DNA from: Streptomyces capillispiralis
Lineage (GTDB): Bacteria > Actinomycetota > Actinomycetes > Streptomycetales > Streptomycetaceae
Length of the DNA: 64,000 nucleotides
NCBI RefSeq assembly: GCF_007829875.1
Contig: NZ_VIWV01000001.1
Coordinates: forward strand, 3,628,501-3,692,500
Direction: 5' to 3'
Part shown: positions 42,697-50,477 of the stretch, in pieces
Layout of the letters: every line of letters begins with the position of its first letter
Position numbering within the stretch: position 1 is the first letter of the stretch
Position numbers and translations under genes: made by a program
Notes under the pieces: model-generated
Databases searched by the model: none
Told to the model about the DNA's origin: nothing
The model's input: the letters and a program-made list of their open reading frames with translations, nothing else

Positions 42697-45600
42697 GTGC
42701 TCGATCACCGAGACATCAGGCATCCGGACCTCGGGGCGGTCCGCGTGTTCCTGGTGCGGCGGCCCGACTCCCACGTCCCCAAGGGGTGCATCGCCTCTGT
42801 CACCCGCGACGGTGACGCACTGACATCGATCGACGTGGACATCTATGAGAACGAACTGCGCTTCGCCACCCCCGCGTCCGACGCCATCCACAATACCTTC
42901 GTGATCGATCGTCAAATCCTCCAACTCGTGCAAACCCAGCTGCGCCGAAGGTGCCATCTCGAAAGTCACGTTGCGTTGGAACGGCCACGAATACCTGCCG
43001 ACCCCATGAGGAAGAGGCACTTTCCCCTCCCGCTTCGTGAACGAGCCCCCGCCTTCGCTCGGCTGCGGTCCCGCATAGCCCGCCACAGACGGATAAGGAC
43101 CGACCTCGGATACGGCGCCTTCCTCTCCTACAGCGGGGAGCGCGACCGCCGATGGTTACCGCACCTGCAACGGGCCATCGAAAAGCAGTCCCGGCCCTGG
43201 TACAGGCCGCCTCGGATCAGGGTCTTCCTCGACGCGAGCGGCGTATCGATCGGGCCGCGACTCCAGGGAAAGATCGAAGCCGGCCTCGCCCGCTCCGATT
43301 GGCTCGTCGTCATGGCGTCGCCGGAGTCGAAGGCGTCCGTCTGGGTCGACCGGGAGATCGAGTGGTGGCTGAAGCACAGAACGGTCGACACGATCCTGCT
43401 CGTCGTGACGGCAGGACAGCTGGTCTGGGACGAGCAGCGGGGCGACTGGGACCGGGAACTCTCGACGGCGCTGCCCACTCGTCTCTCCGGACGGTTCGAG
43501 CACCAACCGGTCTGGAAATCCGCAGCCCTCCACCGCCCCGAAGACGGCGCCGATCTCGTGCCGGACGTCGACAACATCGCCCTCGGTATCGCGTCCGTCG
43601 TACGCGGCGTCCCAGAGGACGACCTGAAGTCGGAAGGCGTCCGCGACACCAGGCGCAACCTGCGGACGGCGAGGATCACCGCCGCCGTACTGAGTCTGCT
43701 CCTCCTGCTCCTCCTGATCACGACCACGGTGTCCGTCATCGCGCTGCTCGCACGCGCCGAGGCCGCCCGCCAGCGCGACCACGCCGTCGCGCAGCAGCTG
43801 ATCAGTCAGAGTTCCTTCCTCGCGACCCGTGATCCGTTCGGAGCCCGGCTGAAAGCGTTGGCGGCCTGGCGGATCGACCCCACTCCGGAGTCCTACCTCG
43901 CGGTCCTCAACGCCGCCGCTGCCTCGGAGTCCGGCTTGCTCGCGCACACCTGGCCCGTGAGATCGGTGGCTTTCAGCCCGGACGGCGAGACCATCGCTTC
44001 CGGCGGCGACGACGGCATGGTGCGGCTCTGGGACGCGGCGACACAGCGGCAGATCGGCGCCCCGTTCATCGGGCACAACCGGGGCGTCACCTCGGTGGCC
44101 TTCGGGCCGGGCGGCAGGACTCTGGTCAGTTCGAGTTTCGACGGCACTGTCCGGCTCTGGAACGTCGCCGGCCACACACAAATCGGTGACGCATTCCAAG
44201 CCAATGCCGGGTTCATCGATTCGGTCGCCTACAGCCCTGACGGCAAGACGCTCGTCACCGGTGGCAGCGGCGATTCCGGAGCCGTGCGGCTGTGGGACAC
44301 GGCGACGCACCGCCAGATCGGCGCACCACTCGGCGACAAGACCTACAACACCGAAGTGGCCTTCAGCCCCGACGGCAAAACCTTCGCCACCGGAACCGAC
44401 GACACGCTCCAGCTCTGGAACACCCATTCCCGCACTCCGACCGGCAAGGCACTGACGGCAAACGGCTACGGCATCTCGTCGGTCTCGTTCAGCCGGGACG
44501 GGAGGATCATCGCCGCCGCCGATGGCGATGGCAGCGTCCGGCTCTGGAACACCACCACCCGAGCACCAGTGGGTGAACCGTTCACCACAAGCGCAGGGCG
44601 GGTCGAGTCGGTGGCCTTCAGCCCCGACGCGACGATGTTCGCCGCCGCGTACTACGACGGCAGCGTACGACTCTGGGACATCGCGCGACACGTCCCGAGA
44701 GGTGCGCCCTTCACCGGCCACACGAGTTCCGTCCGGGCGGTGGCCTTCAGCCCGGACGGATCGACCCTGGCCACCGCGAGTGATGACACCACGGTCCGGC
44801 TGTGGGACGTCCGCACACTGCGGCAGACCGGAACATGGGACACCGGCGAGCAAGGAGCGGTAGCGCTCAGCCCTCACGGTCAGACCCTGGCCGTCGCGGG
44901 AGACGGCGCTGTGCGCTTCTGGAATGTCGCCGCGCGTCGCCGGATCGGTGATCCGCTGGACCCCAGCGCCGTGAACACCGACGCCGCGCTTTCCTTCAGC
45001 CCCGACGGCACCGTGCTGGCGACCAGCTTCCACTCGGTGGATCACCATGTCCAACTCTGGGACGTCACCACCCACCACCGAATCGGCACGTCACTGGCCG
45101 GCCCCACCAGGTTCCTCGGCGCACTGGCGTTCAGTCCCGACGGCAGGACCCTCGCCATCTCCGAGGAGAACTCCGTACGCCTGTGGAATCTGGCGACACA
45201 TCGCCAGAAAGGAAAGGCACTCGATGTCAGAACAGCGGTAGATGTCGCATTCAGCCCTGACGGCCGCGTGATCGCCACCACCACCGAGGACGACACCGTG
45301 GCGTTCTGGGATGCCGCCACACAGCGCCGTATCGGCGAGACGCCTCCCTCCCACACCGCGCAGATCAGCGCCATGGCCTTCAGCCCCGACGGCACGACGG
45401 TCGCGACCGCGAGCCGCGACAACACCGTCCGGCTCTGGAACACGGCCACGCGTCGACAGATCGGCGAGCCGCTGACCGGCCACCGCGGCGGCGTGACCTC
45501 CGTCGCCTTCAGCCCCCACGGGAAGACGCTGGTCACCGGCAGCATGGACCGCACGCTCCGGCTCTGGGACGTCACCTCCCGGCAGCAGATCGGCGACCCC

Positions 45601-45834
45601 CTCGAAGGGCACGGCGCCACCGTCACCGGCGTGGGCTTCGGTCCCGGCGGCAAGACGCTCACCAGTTGGAGCGAAGACGACACGGTGCGGGTGTGGGACG
45701 TCGAACCGACCGTGGACCCGGTGCGCTCGCTGTGCGAGTGGGCAAGGGGTGCGTTCACTGCCGAACAGTGGCGCGCTCACGTACCGGCGGGCCCCGCCTT
45801 CCGTCAGCCGTGCCCAAAGCCCGGACCACAGTGA
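42697..45834 (+). CDS. Membrane-anchored TIR-domain protein with 14 WD40 repeats
   Basis: 1045 residues from GTG 42697; an ATG at 43006 (residue 104) is an alternative start. Residues 139-300 are a TIR domain (YGAFLSYSGERDRRW, FLDASGVSIGPRL). E220 in VWVDREI aligns with the catalytic Glu of NADase TIRs such as SARM1. One TM helix lies at about 328-352. A helical linker and fourteen WD40 blades (about 420-1010, each with a SPDG and RLWD/RLWN-type motif) suggest two seven-bladed propellers. TIR-WD40 proteins are suspected immune sensors. It stands alone, next to an integration site. Codon use is only slightly less GC-biased than neighbours. Confidence 0.88.
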   Translation: MLDHRDIRHPDLGAVRVFLVRRPDSHVPKGCIASVTRDGDALTSIDVDIYENELRFATPASDAIHNTFVIDRQILQLVQTQLRRRCHLESHVALERPRIPADPMRKRHFPLPLRERAPAFARLRSRIARHRRIRTDLGYGAFLSYSGERDRRWLPHLQRAIEKQSRPWYRPPRIRVFLDASGVSIGPRLQGKIEAGLARSDWLVVMASPESKASVWVDREIEWWLKHRTVDTILLVVTAGQLVWDEQRGDWDRELSTALPTRLSGRFEHQPVWKSAALHRPEDGADLVPDVDNIALGIASVVRGVPEDDLKSEGVRDTRRNLRTARITAAVLSLLLLLLLITTTVSVIALLARAEAARQRDHAVAQQLISQSSFLATRDPFGARLKALAAWRIDPTPESYLAVLNAAAASESGLLAHTWPVRSVAFSPDGETIASGGDDGMVRLWDAATQRQIGAPFIGHNRGVTSVAFGPGGRTLVSSSFDGTVRLWNVAGHTQIGDAFQANAGFIDSVAYSPDGKTLVTGGSGDSGAVRLWDTATHRQIGAPLGDKTYNTEVAFSPDGKTFATGTDDTLQLWNTHSRTPTGKALTANGYGISSVSFSRDGRIIAAADGDGSVRLWNTTTRAPVGEPFTTSAGRVESVAFSPDATMFAAAYYDGSVRLWDIARHVPRGAPFTGHTSSVRAVAFSPDGSTLATASDDTTVRLWDVRTLRQTGTWDTGEQGAVALSPHGQTLAVAGDGAVRFWNVAARRRIGDPLDPSAVNTDAALSFSPDGTVLATSFHSVDHHVQLWDVTTHHRIGTSLAGPTRFLGALAFSPDGRTLAISEENSVRLWNLATHRQKGKALDVRTAVDVAFSPDGRVIATTTEDDTVAFWDAATQRRIGETPPSHTAQISAMAFSPDGTTVATASRDNTVRLWNTATRRQIGEPLTGHRGGVTSVAFSPHGKTLVTGSMDRTLRLWDVTSRQQIGDPLEGHGATVTGVGFGPGGKTLTSWSEDDTVRVWDVEPTVDPVRSLCEWARGAFTAEQWRAHVPAGPAFRQPCPKPGPQ

Positions 45835-45882
45835 CCGGATAAACGAACGCCCGCCATGCCGCCCCCGCACCACACACCGCCA

Positions 45883-45915
45883 AAGGCAAGGTCAGCAGAC
45901 ATCTGACCTGGCCTT
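45883..45915 (-). terminator. Displaced tRNA-Thr terminator
   Basis: Arms AAGGCAAGGTCAG and CTGACCTGGCCTT pair at 12 of 13 positions around a 7-base loop. It sits directly past the duplicated tRNA 3' fragment, where the original terminator should lie after integration. It may also end the TIR transcript. Confidence 0.6.
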
Positions 45916-45919
45916 CCAT

Positions 45920-45963
45920 GGAGCCGCCTTCGGGATTCGAACCCGAGACCTACGCATTACGAG
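45920..45963 (-). repeat. Distal attachment-site copy: 44-bp duplicate of the tRNA-Thr 3' part
   Basis: Identical over 44 bp to 48527-48570. It covers the T arm, variable loop and anticodon stem of tRNA-Thr plus two flanking bases, without the 5' half, so it is a tRNA fragment left by site-specific integration. Confidence 0.9.
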
Positions 45964-46051
45964 GGCCTGCAAGATCGTGACGGGTGCTGCTGGGCGGTAC
46001 CGCTCAATCCCATTTCCGCAGATCAGAGGAGCGCGACCTTGATCGGCGTGA

Positions 46052-46453
46052 CGGCTGGTCCAACCTGGTGCCGACCAGTCCGCTCACGCAGCGCTCACGC
46101 AGATCGTGTCGGACACCCTCGGACACAGCGACACCCGGATCACGCGGGACATCTACCAGAGCGTCCTCCCTCACGTCGGCAAGAGCGCCGCCGAGGCCAC
46201 CGCCAAGCTGGTCCCGCTCCAGCGGAAAGCCGAAGCGGAGAAGGCCCGTAAGGCGGCGAAGAAGGCGAAGCCCGGGAAAGGGCACAGGCCGAAGGAAAGA
46301 AGAAGAGCCCAAGGGCGAAGCGGAAGAAGCCCGGCTCGTCGGCATCTCGGCACCACCACGCACGTATCACTCTCGCCAGCCACCCGGCGAGCGCCCCTAC
46401 CACATGTCACAAGCAGGCTATGGCCTGTTGACCTAGCCCTCCCTGGGGGCTGA
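46052..46453 (+). pseudogene. Tyrosine integrase, C-terminal remnant
   Basis: The frame includes TLGHSDTRITRDIYQSVLPHV followed by KSAAEATAKLVPLQRKAEAE. This is the end of a tyrosine recombinase with the conserved LGHS box and the region holding the active-site Tyr (IYQSVLP). The upstream R-K-H-R part is missing: an in-frame stop lies at about 46049 and no catalytic HxxR is seen. The tail after residue 70 is low-complexity. The enzyme would be inactive, so the element cannot excise by itself. Confidence 0.75.
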
Positions 46454-46528
46454 CGCGCAAAGACGTCATCCTGAGGGTGGCGTTACCCAGCCCCCGTTGG
46501 GTAGTCAGTCTGCCGCCGCCACCTCCGG

Positions 46529-47359
46529 TTGACCAAGAAGCACTTGCCGAAATTCTTTGATTATGCCCTGCACACCGCACACCGTTGGTATATCTGGGTA
46601 AGAGCAGGGGGTGGCTGGCCACTTCCGCCGCACCGGAGGTCGGACGTCTTGGATCGTGCGCCCGTATGTCGCTTCTGTCATCAGATCGTGGATCTTCGAA
46701 GTGGCATCATCGTCCCGCACTGGAGGGAGACGTACTCGTCCTCCCTCTGCCCAGCCACCTACCGCTCATCCGCACACGTTCGCTGGCTGAGGGGCGTGGC
46801 ATTAGATCGCTATCAGACCGAACTGGCGGCGAAGGCCAGACGCCGCCAGAAACTTCGAGCCGCCCACGACACCGCCTCCCGCACCGCGGATTCCCATGAT
46901 GACGACCCAGTGCCAGCGCCAGAGCTGCTCCCTATGCATGAAGGTCGCCACTACGTGGCCGTCATGCTACCCGGCTCGGGCCCGGCAGACGTGTGGCTTC
47001 CTGGTAAGAACCGAGGGGAGCAACGGCGATTCATCGGCCGCTTCTTGCCGAGCACACACGGCCTCAAATGGAACGAGAGAAGGGGCTGTTGGAGTGTGCC
47101 CACCCGTCACTTCCTCGAGCTGGCACGGCACCTCCTTCGCTACAACAAGGTAATCATGCTCGGGCGAGAGTTCAACCCGCTCGAGAGGTGCAACGGAGCC
47201 TGCCGTCACGCAGCGGGCCCCAACTGTCAGTGTTCATGCCGGGCGAAGTATCACGGTAGGGGGAAATGGAAAGCTGGCTGGATCGAATTGAACGAGTTCG
47301 ATACCCGTCACCGTGGGGCCGCCTGGCACTGGACCCTGTTTAGCCGCAATACCCGGTAG
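46529..47359 (+). CDS. Unrecognised protein with Cys/His clusters in the integrated element
   Basis: A 276-residue protein with no known function. There is a CRFCHQIVD pair near residue 52 and a cluster near 215-245 (RCNGACRHAAGPNCQCSC, then KYHG), which resembles a cysteine motif seen in hypothetical proteins of actinobacterial plasmids and phages. It probably binds a metal. The middle carries LKWNERRGCWSVPTRHFLEL. Codon use is clearly less GC-rich than flanking core genes, which suggests transfer. ATG at 46529 lacks an evident Shine-Dalgarno. Confidence 0.6.
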   Translation: MTKKHLPKFFDYALHTAHRWYIWVRAGGGWPLPPHRRSDVLDRAPVCRFCHQIVDLRSGIIVPHWRETYSSSLCPATYRSSAHVRWLRGVALDRYQTELAAKARRRQKLRAAHDTASRTADSHDDDPVPAPELLPMHEGRHYVAVMLPGSGPADVWLPGKNRGEQRRFIGRFLPSTHGLKWNERRGCWSVPTRHFLELARHLLRYNKVIMLGREFNPLERCNGACRHAAGPNCQCSCRAKYHGRGKWKAGWIELNEFDTRHRGAAWHWTLFSRNTR

Positions 47360-47552
47360 GCGTTAGAGCCTCAACCACGCGCTGCCCCCGAACTCAACCA
47401 ACGCTGGCGCGCCCCGCAGCACGTCACCCTCAGCCCCAGCCGGATCGGCGACATCGCCCGTGCCGCCCTCGCCCTCAACGGAATCTGGAAATGATCACCG
47501 CTGAAAAATGGTCGGGCTCGCTGGTCCGTGATGAGGCGGTTGCCCATCTTGA

Positions 47553-48278
47553 CTACCGGATGCCCGTCGAGATCGGGTCGAGGAAGAAGACGCACTGGTC
47601 CGCGTTGAACTCTCCTACCTCGGCGACGAAACGGAACTTGTCGCCTGCGCCGACGAGGGCGGGAATCTTCTTGCCGGTCAGTCTCAGGTCAAAGATGTTG
47701 ACGTCCTCGTATTTGAAGGCCGGGCCGACCGTCGTGTTCGGTCCCTTGTCGCCTGGGCCCAGGAGGAAGTCGTAGCGGGTGTCGTAGTCACCGTGGGGTG
47801 CCATGTGAACGATCGACCCGTTGAACGCGACCGTCTGGCCCTCGTGTCTGGTAGCGAAGTCCAGGTTCGCGTCGTCGCACGAGTCTGCCTTCAGCAGCGC
47901 TGCGAACTCCGGGTTGTTCTGAGGCGTGATCACCTCAGTGGCAGCCGACTCGGCTGCGGTCGGAGTCGGCGTAGCGGAGGGCTTTTCACTCGCAGCGGCC
48001 GCTGACTTGTCTGACTCGCCCTTCTTCTCGCCTCCGTCGCTGAGTGCAGAGGCAGCGCCGATGACGATGGTCAGGATCACGAGGACGGCGGCCGCCGCGC
48101 CAATCAGGAGCCACGGCTGCGGCTTCTTCGGCCGACGGAATTCGAGGGTGGAGCGAAGCGTGCCCTGGGCCTGTTCCACGAGCTCCCAGCCGTCCTTCTC
48201 CATCTTCGAGATCACCAAGCCGCTGGTGCCGCGAACTGTCTGCACGGCCTTGTACTCGTACTTGATCTCGTCGGCCAT
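47553..48278 (-). CDS. DUF4839-like membrane protein with N-terminal DUF4177-like domain
   Basis: A 241-residue protein. Residues 1-50 (KYEYKAVQTVRGTSGLVISK, DGWELVEQAQGTL) resemble DUF4177. A TM helix is at about 58-80, then a Ser/Thr/Pro linker, then a domain with ADSCDDANLDFATRHEGQTV and KFRFVAEVGEFNADQCVFFL, which I associate with DUF4839. Its C-terminal domain is probably outside the cell. ATG at 48278 follows GGCGGAG. It lies inside the integrated element, near the tRNA. Confidence 0.65.
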   Translation of the reverse strand: MADEIKYEYKAVQTVRGTSGLVISKMEKDGWELVEQAQGTLRSTLEFRRPKKPQPWLLIGAAAAVLVILTIVIGAASALSDGGEKKGESDKSAAAASEKPSATPTPTAAESAATEVITPQNNPEFAALLKADSCDDANLDFATRHEGQTVAFNGSIVHMAPHGDYDTRYDFLLGPGDKGPNTTVGPAFKYEDVNIFDLRLTGKKIPALVGAGDKFRFVAEVGEFNADQCVFFLDPISTGIR

Positions 48279-48488
48279 GCGGCTCCGCCCCCTAGATGGA
48301 CTGCTCATACCAACTGCCTCGCGAGCATAAGGACACTCCGCTAGGAACTTGGCGTCCCCGACACCACCCAATGAGGTTCGGTACTCCGCTCGGACCAGAC
48401 ACCCGGCACGCCCCTCCGCTCACGTATCGCTCACGCAAGCGAAGTCACGGCACCTCGGTCAGGTGACACGTCAAGCCCTGAACATGCA

Positions 48489-48523
48489 AAACCCCAGGTC
48501 ACGAGCTATGCGACCTGGGGTTT
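48489..48523 (-). terminator. tRNA-Thr terminator, element side
   Basis: A perfect 12-bp stem AAACCCCAGGTC / GACCTGGGGTTT right after the tRNA 3' end, with a T-run in the transcript direction. It belongs to the DNA brought in by the element. Confidence 0.85.
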
Positions 48524-48526
48524 CTC

Positions 48527-48570
48527 GGAGCCGCCTTCGGGATTCGAACCCGAGACCTACGCATTACGAG
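48527..48570 (-). repeat. Proximal attachment-site copy inside tRNA-Thr
   Basis: Exact partner of 45920-45963. The repeat ends in the anticodon loop, which is the usual crossover zone for tRNA-targeting tyrosine integrases. Confidence 0.9.
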
Positions 48571-48602
48571 TGCGTTGCTCTGGCCATCTGAGCTAAGGCG
48601 GC
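48529..48602 (-). tRNA. tRNA-Thr (anticodon CGT)
   Basis: A complete cloverleaf: acceptor GCCGCCT/AGGCGGC, anticodon stem ACGCA/TGCGT with loop CTCGTAA, T arm with GGTTCGAATCC. It has a U discriminator and no encoded CCA. A possible -10 TAGACT lies about 40 bp upstream (48641-48646, complement). It reads ACG codons. Confidence 0.97.
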
Positions 48603-48720
48603 GCGCTGCGTGCACCATGGTGCGATCAGCAACGCCGGTAAGTCTACACAGTTTCCGAGGGTGCTTCGTACCGGCCCCGGAGGCGGGCCGCGGTGGCTGC
48701 CTCCGGGGCGGGCCGTACCG

Positions 48721-50304
48721 CTATGAGCAGCGCTTTCCCTTCCTGGGCGGGGTGCCGTCGAGCAGGTAGGCGTTGATCGCGGAGTCGACGCAGGCGCTGC
48801 CGCGGCCGTAGGCGGTGTGGCCGTCGCCCTCGTAGGTGAGGAGGCGGGCCGAGGAGAGCTGGCCGGCCAGGGCTTCGGCCCAGCGGTACGGGGTCGCCGG
48901 GTCGCGGGTGGTGCCGACGACCACGATCGGGGCCGCGCCCTTCGCCTCGATGCGCCGCGCCTCACCCGTGGCCCCCACCGGCCAGTACGCGCAGTTCAGC
49001 GACGCCCACGCGAGGCCCTCGCCGAAGACCGGGGACGCCTTCTCGAAGGCGGGGAGGGCCCGCCGCACCTGGTCCGGGGAGTCGAACGCGGGCGGGAGGT
49101 CGAGGCAGTTCACGGCCGCGTTGGCGAACATCAGGTTGGTGTAGCCACCGCCGGCGTCGCGTTCGTAGTAGCTGTCGGAGAGGGCGAGGAGTCCGGCGCC
49201 GTCGTTCTCCCGCATCGCGGTGGTCAGCGAGTCGCGCAGTTGCGGCCAGGCCCCCTCGTCGTACATGGCCGCGATCACGCCGATCGTCGCCAGCGACTCG
49301 GTGAGCCGGCGGCCGTCGGTGTCGCCGGTCGGCATCGGCCGGGCGTCGAGCCTGTCGAAGAACGCCTTGAGGTTCTCGCCGGCCCGCGCGGGAGCCGTGT
49401 CCCGGCCGCCGAGGGGGCAGTCGCCGTGCCGTACGCAGTCCTTGGCGAAGGCGGTGAACGCCGTGCCGAAGCCCCCCGTCTGCTCCATGTTGAGCCGCCG
49501 CGCGGGCAGCGAGGGGTCCATGGCGCCGTCCAGCACGAGACGCCCCGCGCGGTCCGGGAACAGTCCGGCGTACGTCGCCCCGAGGAAGGTGCCGTACGAG
49601 GCCCCGACGAAGTTCAGCTTCCTGTCGCCCAGCGCGGCCCGCACGATGTCCATGTCGCGGGCCGCCTCGACGGTGGACACATGGCGCAGCAGCTTCGGCG
49701 CGTCCGCCCCGCACCCCTCGGCGAACTTCTTGTACGCCGCGACCAGCGCGTCCGTCTCCTTCGCGTCGTCCGGCGTGATGTCCGTGCGGGTGTACGCGTC
49801 CATCTCGGGCCCGTCCAGGCACTCGACGGGTTCGCTGCGGGCGACGCCCCGGGGGTCCACGGCCACCATGTCGTAGCGGGCGCGCACGTCGGCCGGGTAG
49901 CCGATTCCGGCGTACGCCTGGACGTAGCCGATCGCCGAGCCGCCCGGTCCGCCGGGGTTGACCAGCAGCGAGCCCAGCCGCTTCCCGGGGCCCGTGGCCT
50001 TCTTGCGGGTGACGGCGAGGCGGACGTCGCCCGCGGACGGTTCGGTGTAGTCGAGCGGCGCCTTCAGCGTGGCGCACTGGAAGCCGGAGACACCGCAGTC
50101 GCGCCAGGCCGGCTTCTGCTCGTAGTACCGCGTGAGGGACGCGGGGGTGGAGCGGGGCAGGGGGGCGAGGGCGGCCGCCGGCTCCTCCGCAGCCGCCGAT
50201 CCGGCGCTCGTCGCGTCTTCGGAGGAGCAGCCGGAGACCAGCAGCGCGGCGGCGAGCAGCCAGGCTCCGGTACGGGTTCTGCGGAGAATGCGCCTTGAGT
50301 ACAT
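48721..50304 (-). CDS. Secreted S33-family peptidase lipoprotein (tripeptidyl aminopeptidase/SlpD-like)
   Basis: A 527-residue alpha/beta hydrolase. Signal peptide with lipobox LVSGC (Cys 26), oxyanion block NPGGPGGSA, nucleophile S236 in GASYGT, and acid and base in GTTRDPATP and GDGHTAYG. The conserved C-terminal Cys is in GSACVDSAIN. These proteins release N-terminal peptides outside the cell. In S. coelicolor the corresponding protein is a mycelium-associated proteinase, from memory. Confidence 0.9.
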   Translation of the reverse strand: MYSRRILRRTRTGAWLLAAALLVSGCSSEDATSAGSAAAEEPAAALAPLPRSTPASLTRYYEQKPAWRDCGVSGFQCATLKAPLDYTEPSAGDVRLAVTRKKATGPGKRLGSLLVNPGGPGGSAIGYVQAYAGIGYPADVRARYDMVAVDPRGVARSEPVECLDGPEMDAYTRTDITPDDAKETDALVAAYKKFAEGCGADAPKLLRHVSTVEAARDMDIVRAALGDRKLNFVGASYGTFLGATYAGLFPDRAGRLVLDGAMDPSLPARRLNMEQTGGFGTAFTAFAKDCVRHGDCPLGGRDTAPARAGENLKAFFDRLDARPMPTGDTDGRRLTESLATIGVIAAMYDEGAWPQLRDSLTTAMRENDGAGLLALSDSYYERDAGGGYTNLMFANAAVNCLDLPPAFDSPDQVRRALPAFEKASPVFGEGLAWASLNCAYWPVGATGEARRIEAKGAAPIVVVGTTRDPATPYRWAEALAGQLSSARLLTYEGDGHTAYGRGSACVDSAINAYLLDGTPPRKGKRCS

Positions 50305-50477
50305 ACCGCGAGCGTAACTCTGTGCGACGACATGAGTGCTCTACGTACGCGTCGTGCCTCGTACGAGTGACGACGGGAGGCGGCTCGCGCGGCCACCACG
50401 GCCGCCCCTGCCACCCCGGCTGCCCCGGCCGCCTTGGCTGCCGCGGCTGCCGCGGCTGCCGCCCCGGGGCTTCGCTT

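Noticed and set aside
43156..45078. 640-residue minus-strand frame opposite the TIR-WD40 gene
   Set aside because: Repetitive only because the WD40 coding repeats are read backwards; no protein-like domains.
45749..46042. Open frame containing FGIRTRDLRITR
   Set aside because: This peptide is the well-known artefact of translating a tRNA 3' end; the frame runs through the duplicated tRNA-Thr fragment and overlaps the end of the TIR gene.
42697..48278. TIR-WD40, Cys-rich and DUF4839-like genes as one multigene defence system
   Set aside because: The TIR gene lies outside the 44-bp repeats, the others inside on different strands with wide gaps, so an operon or joint system is not supported by the sequence.
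50341..50477. Gly/Arg-rich short frame downstream of holB
   Set aside because: It comes from CGGCTGCCG-type low-complexity DNA and has no credible start signal or conservation pattern.
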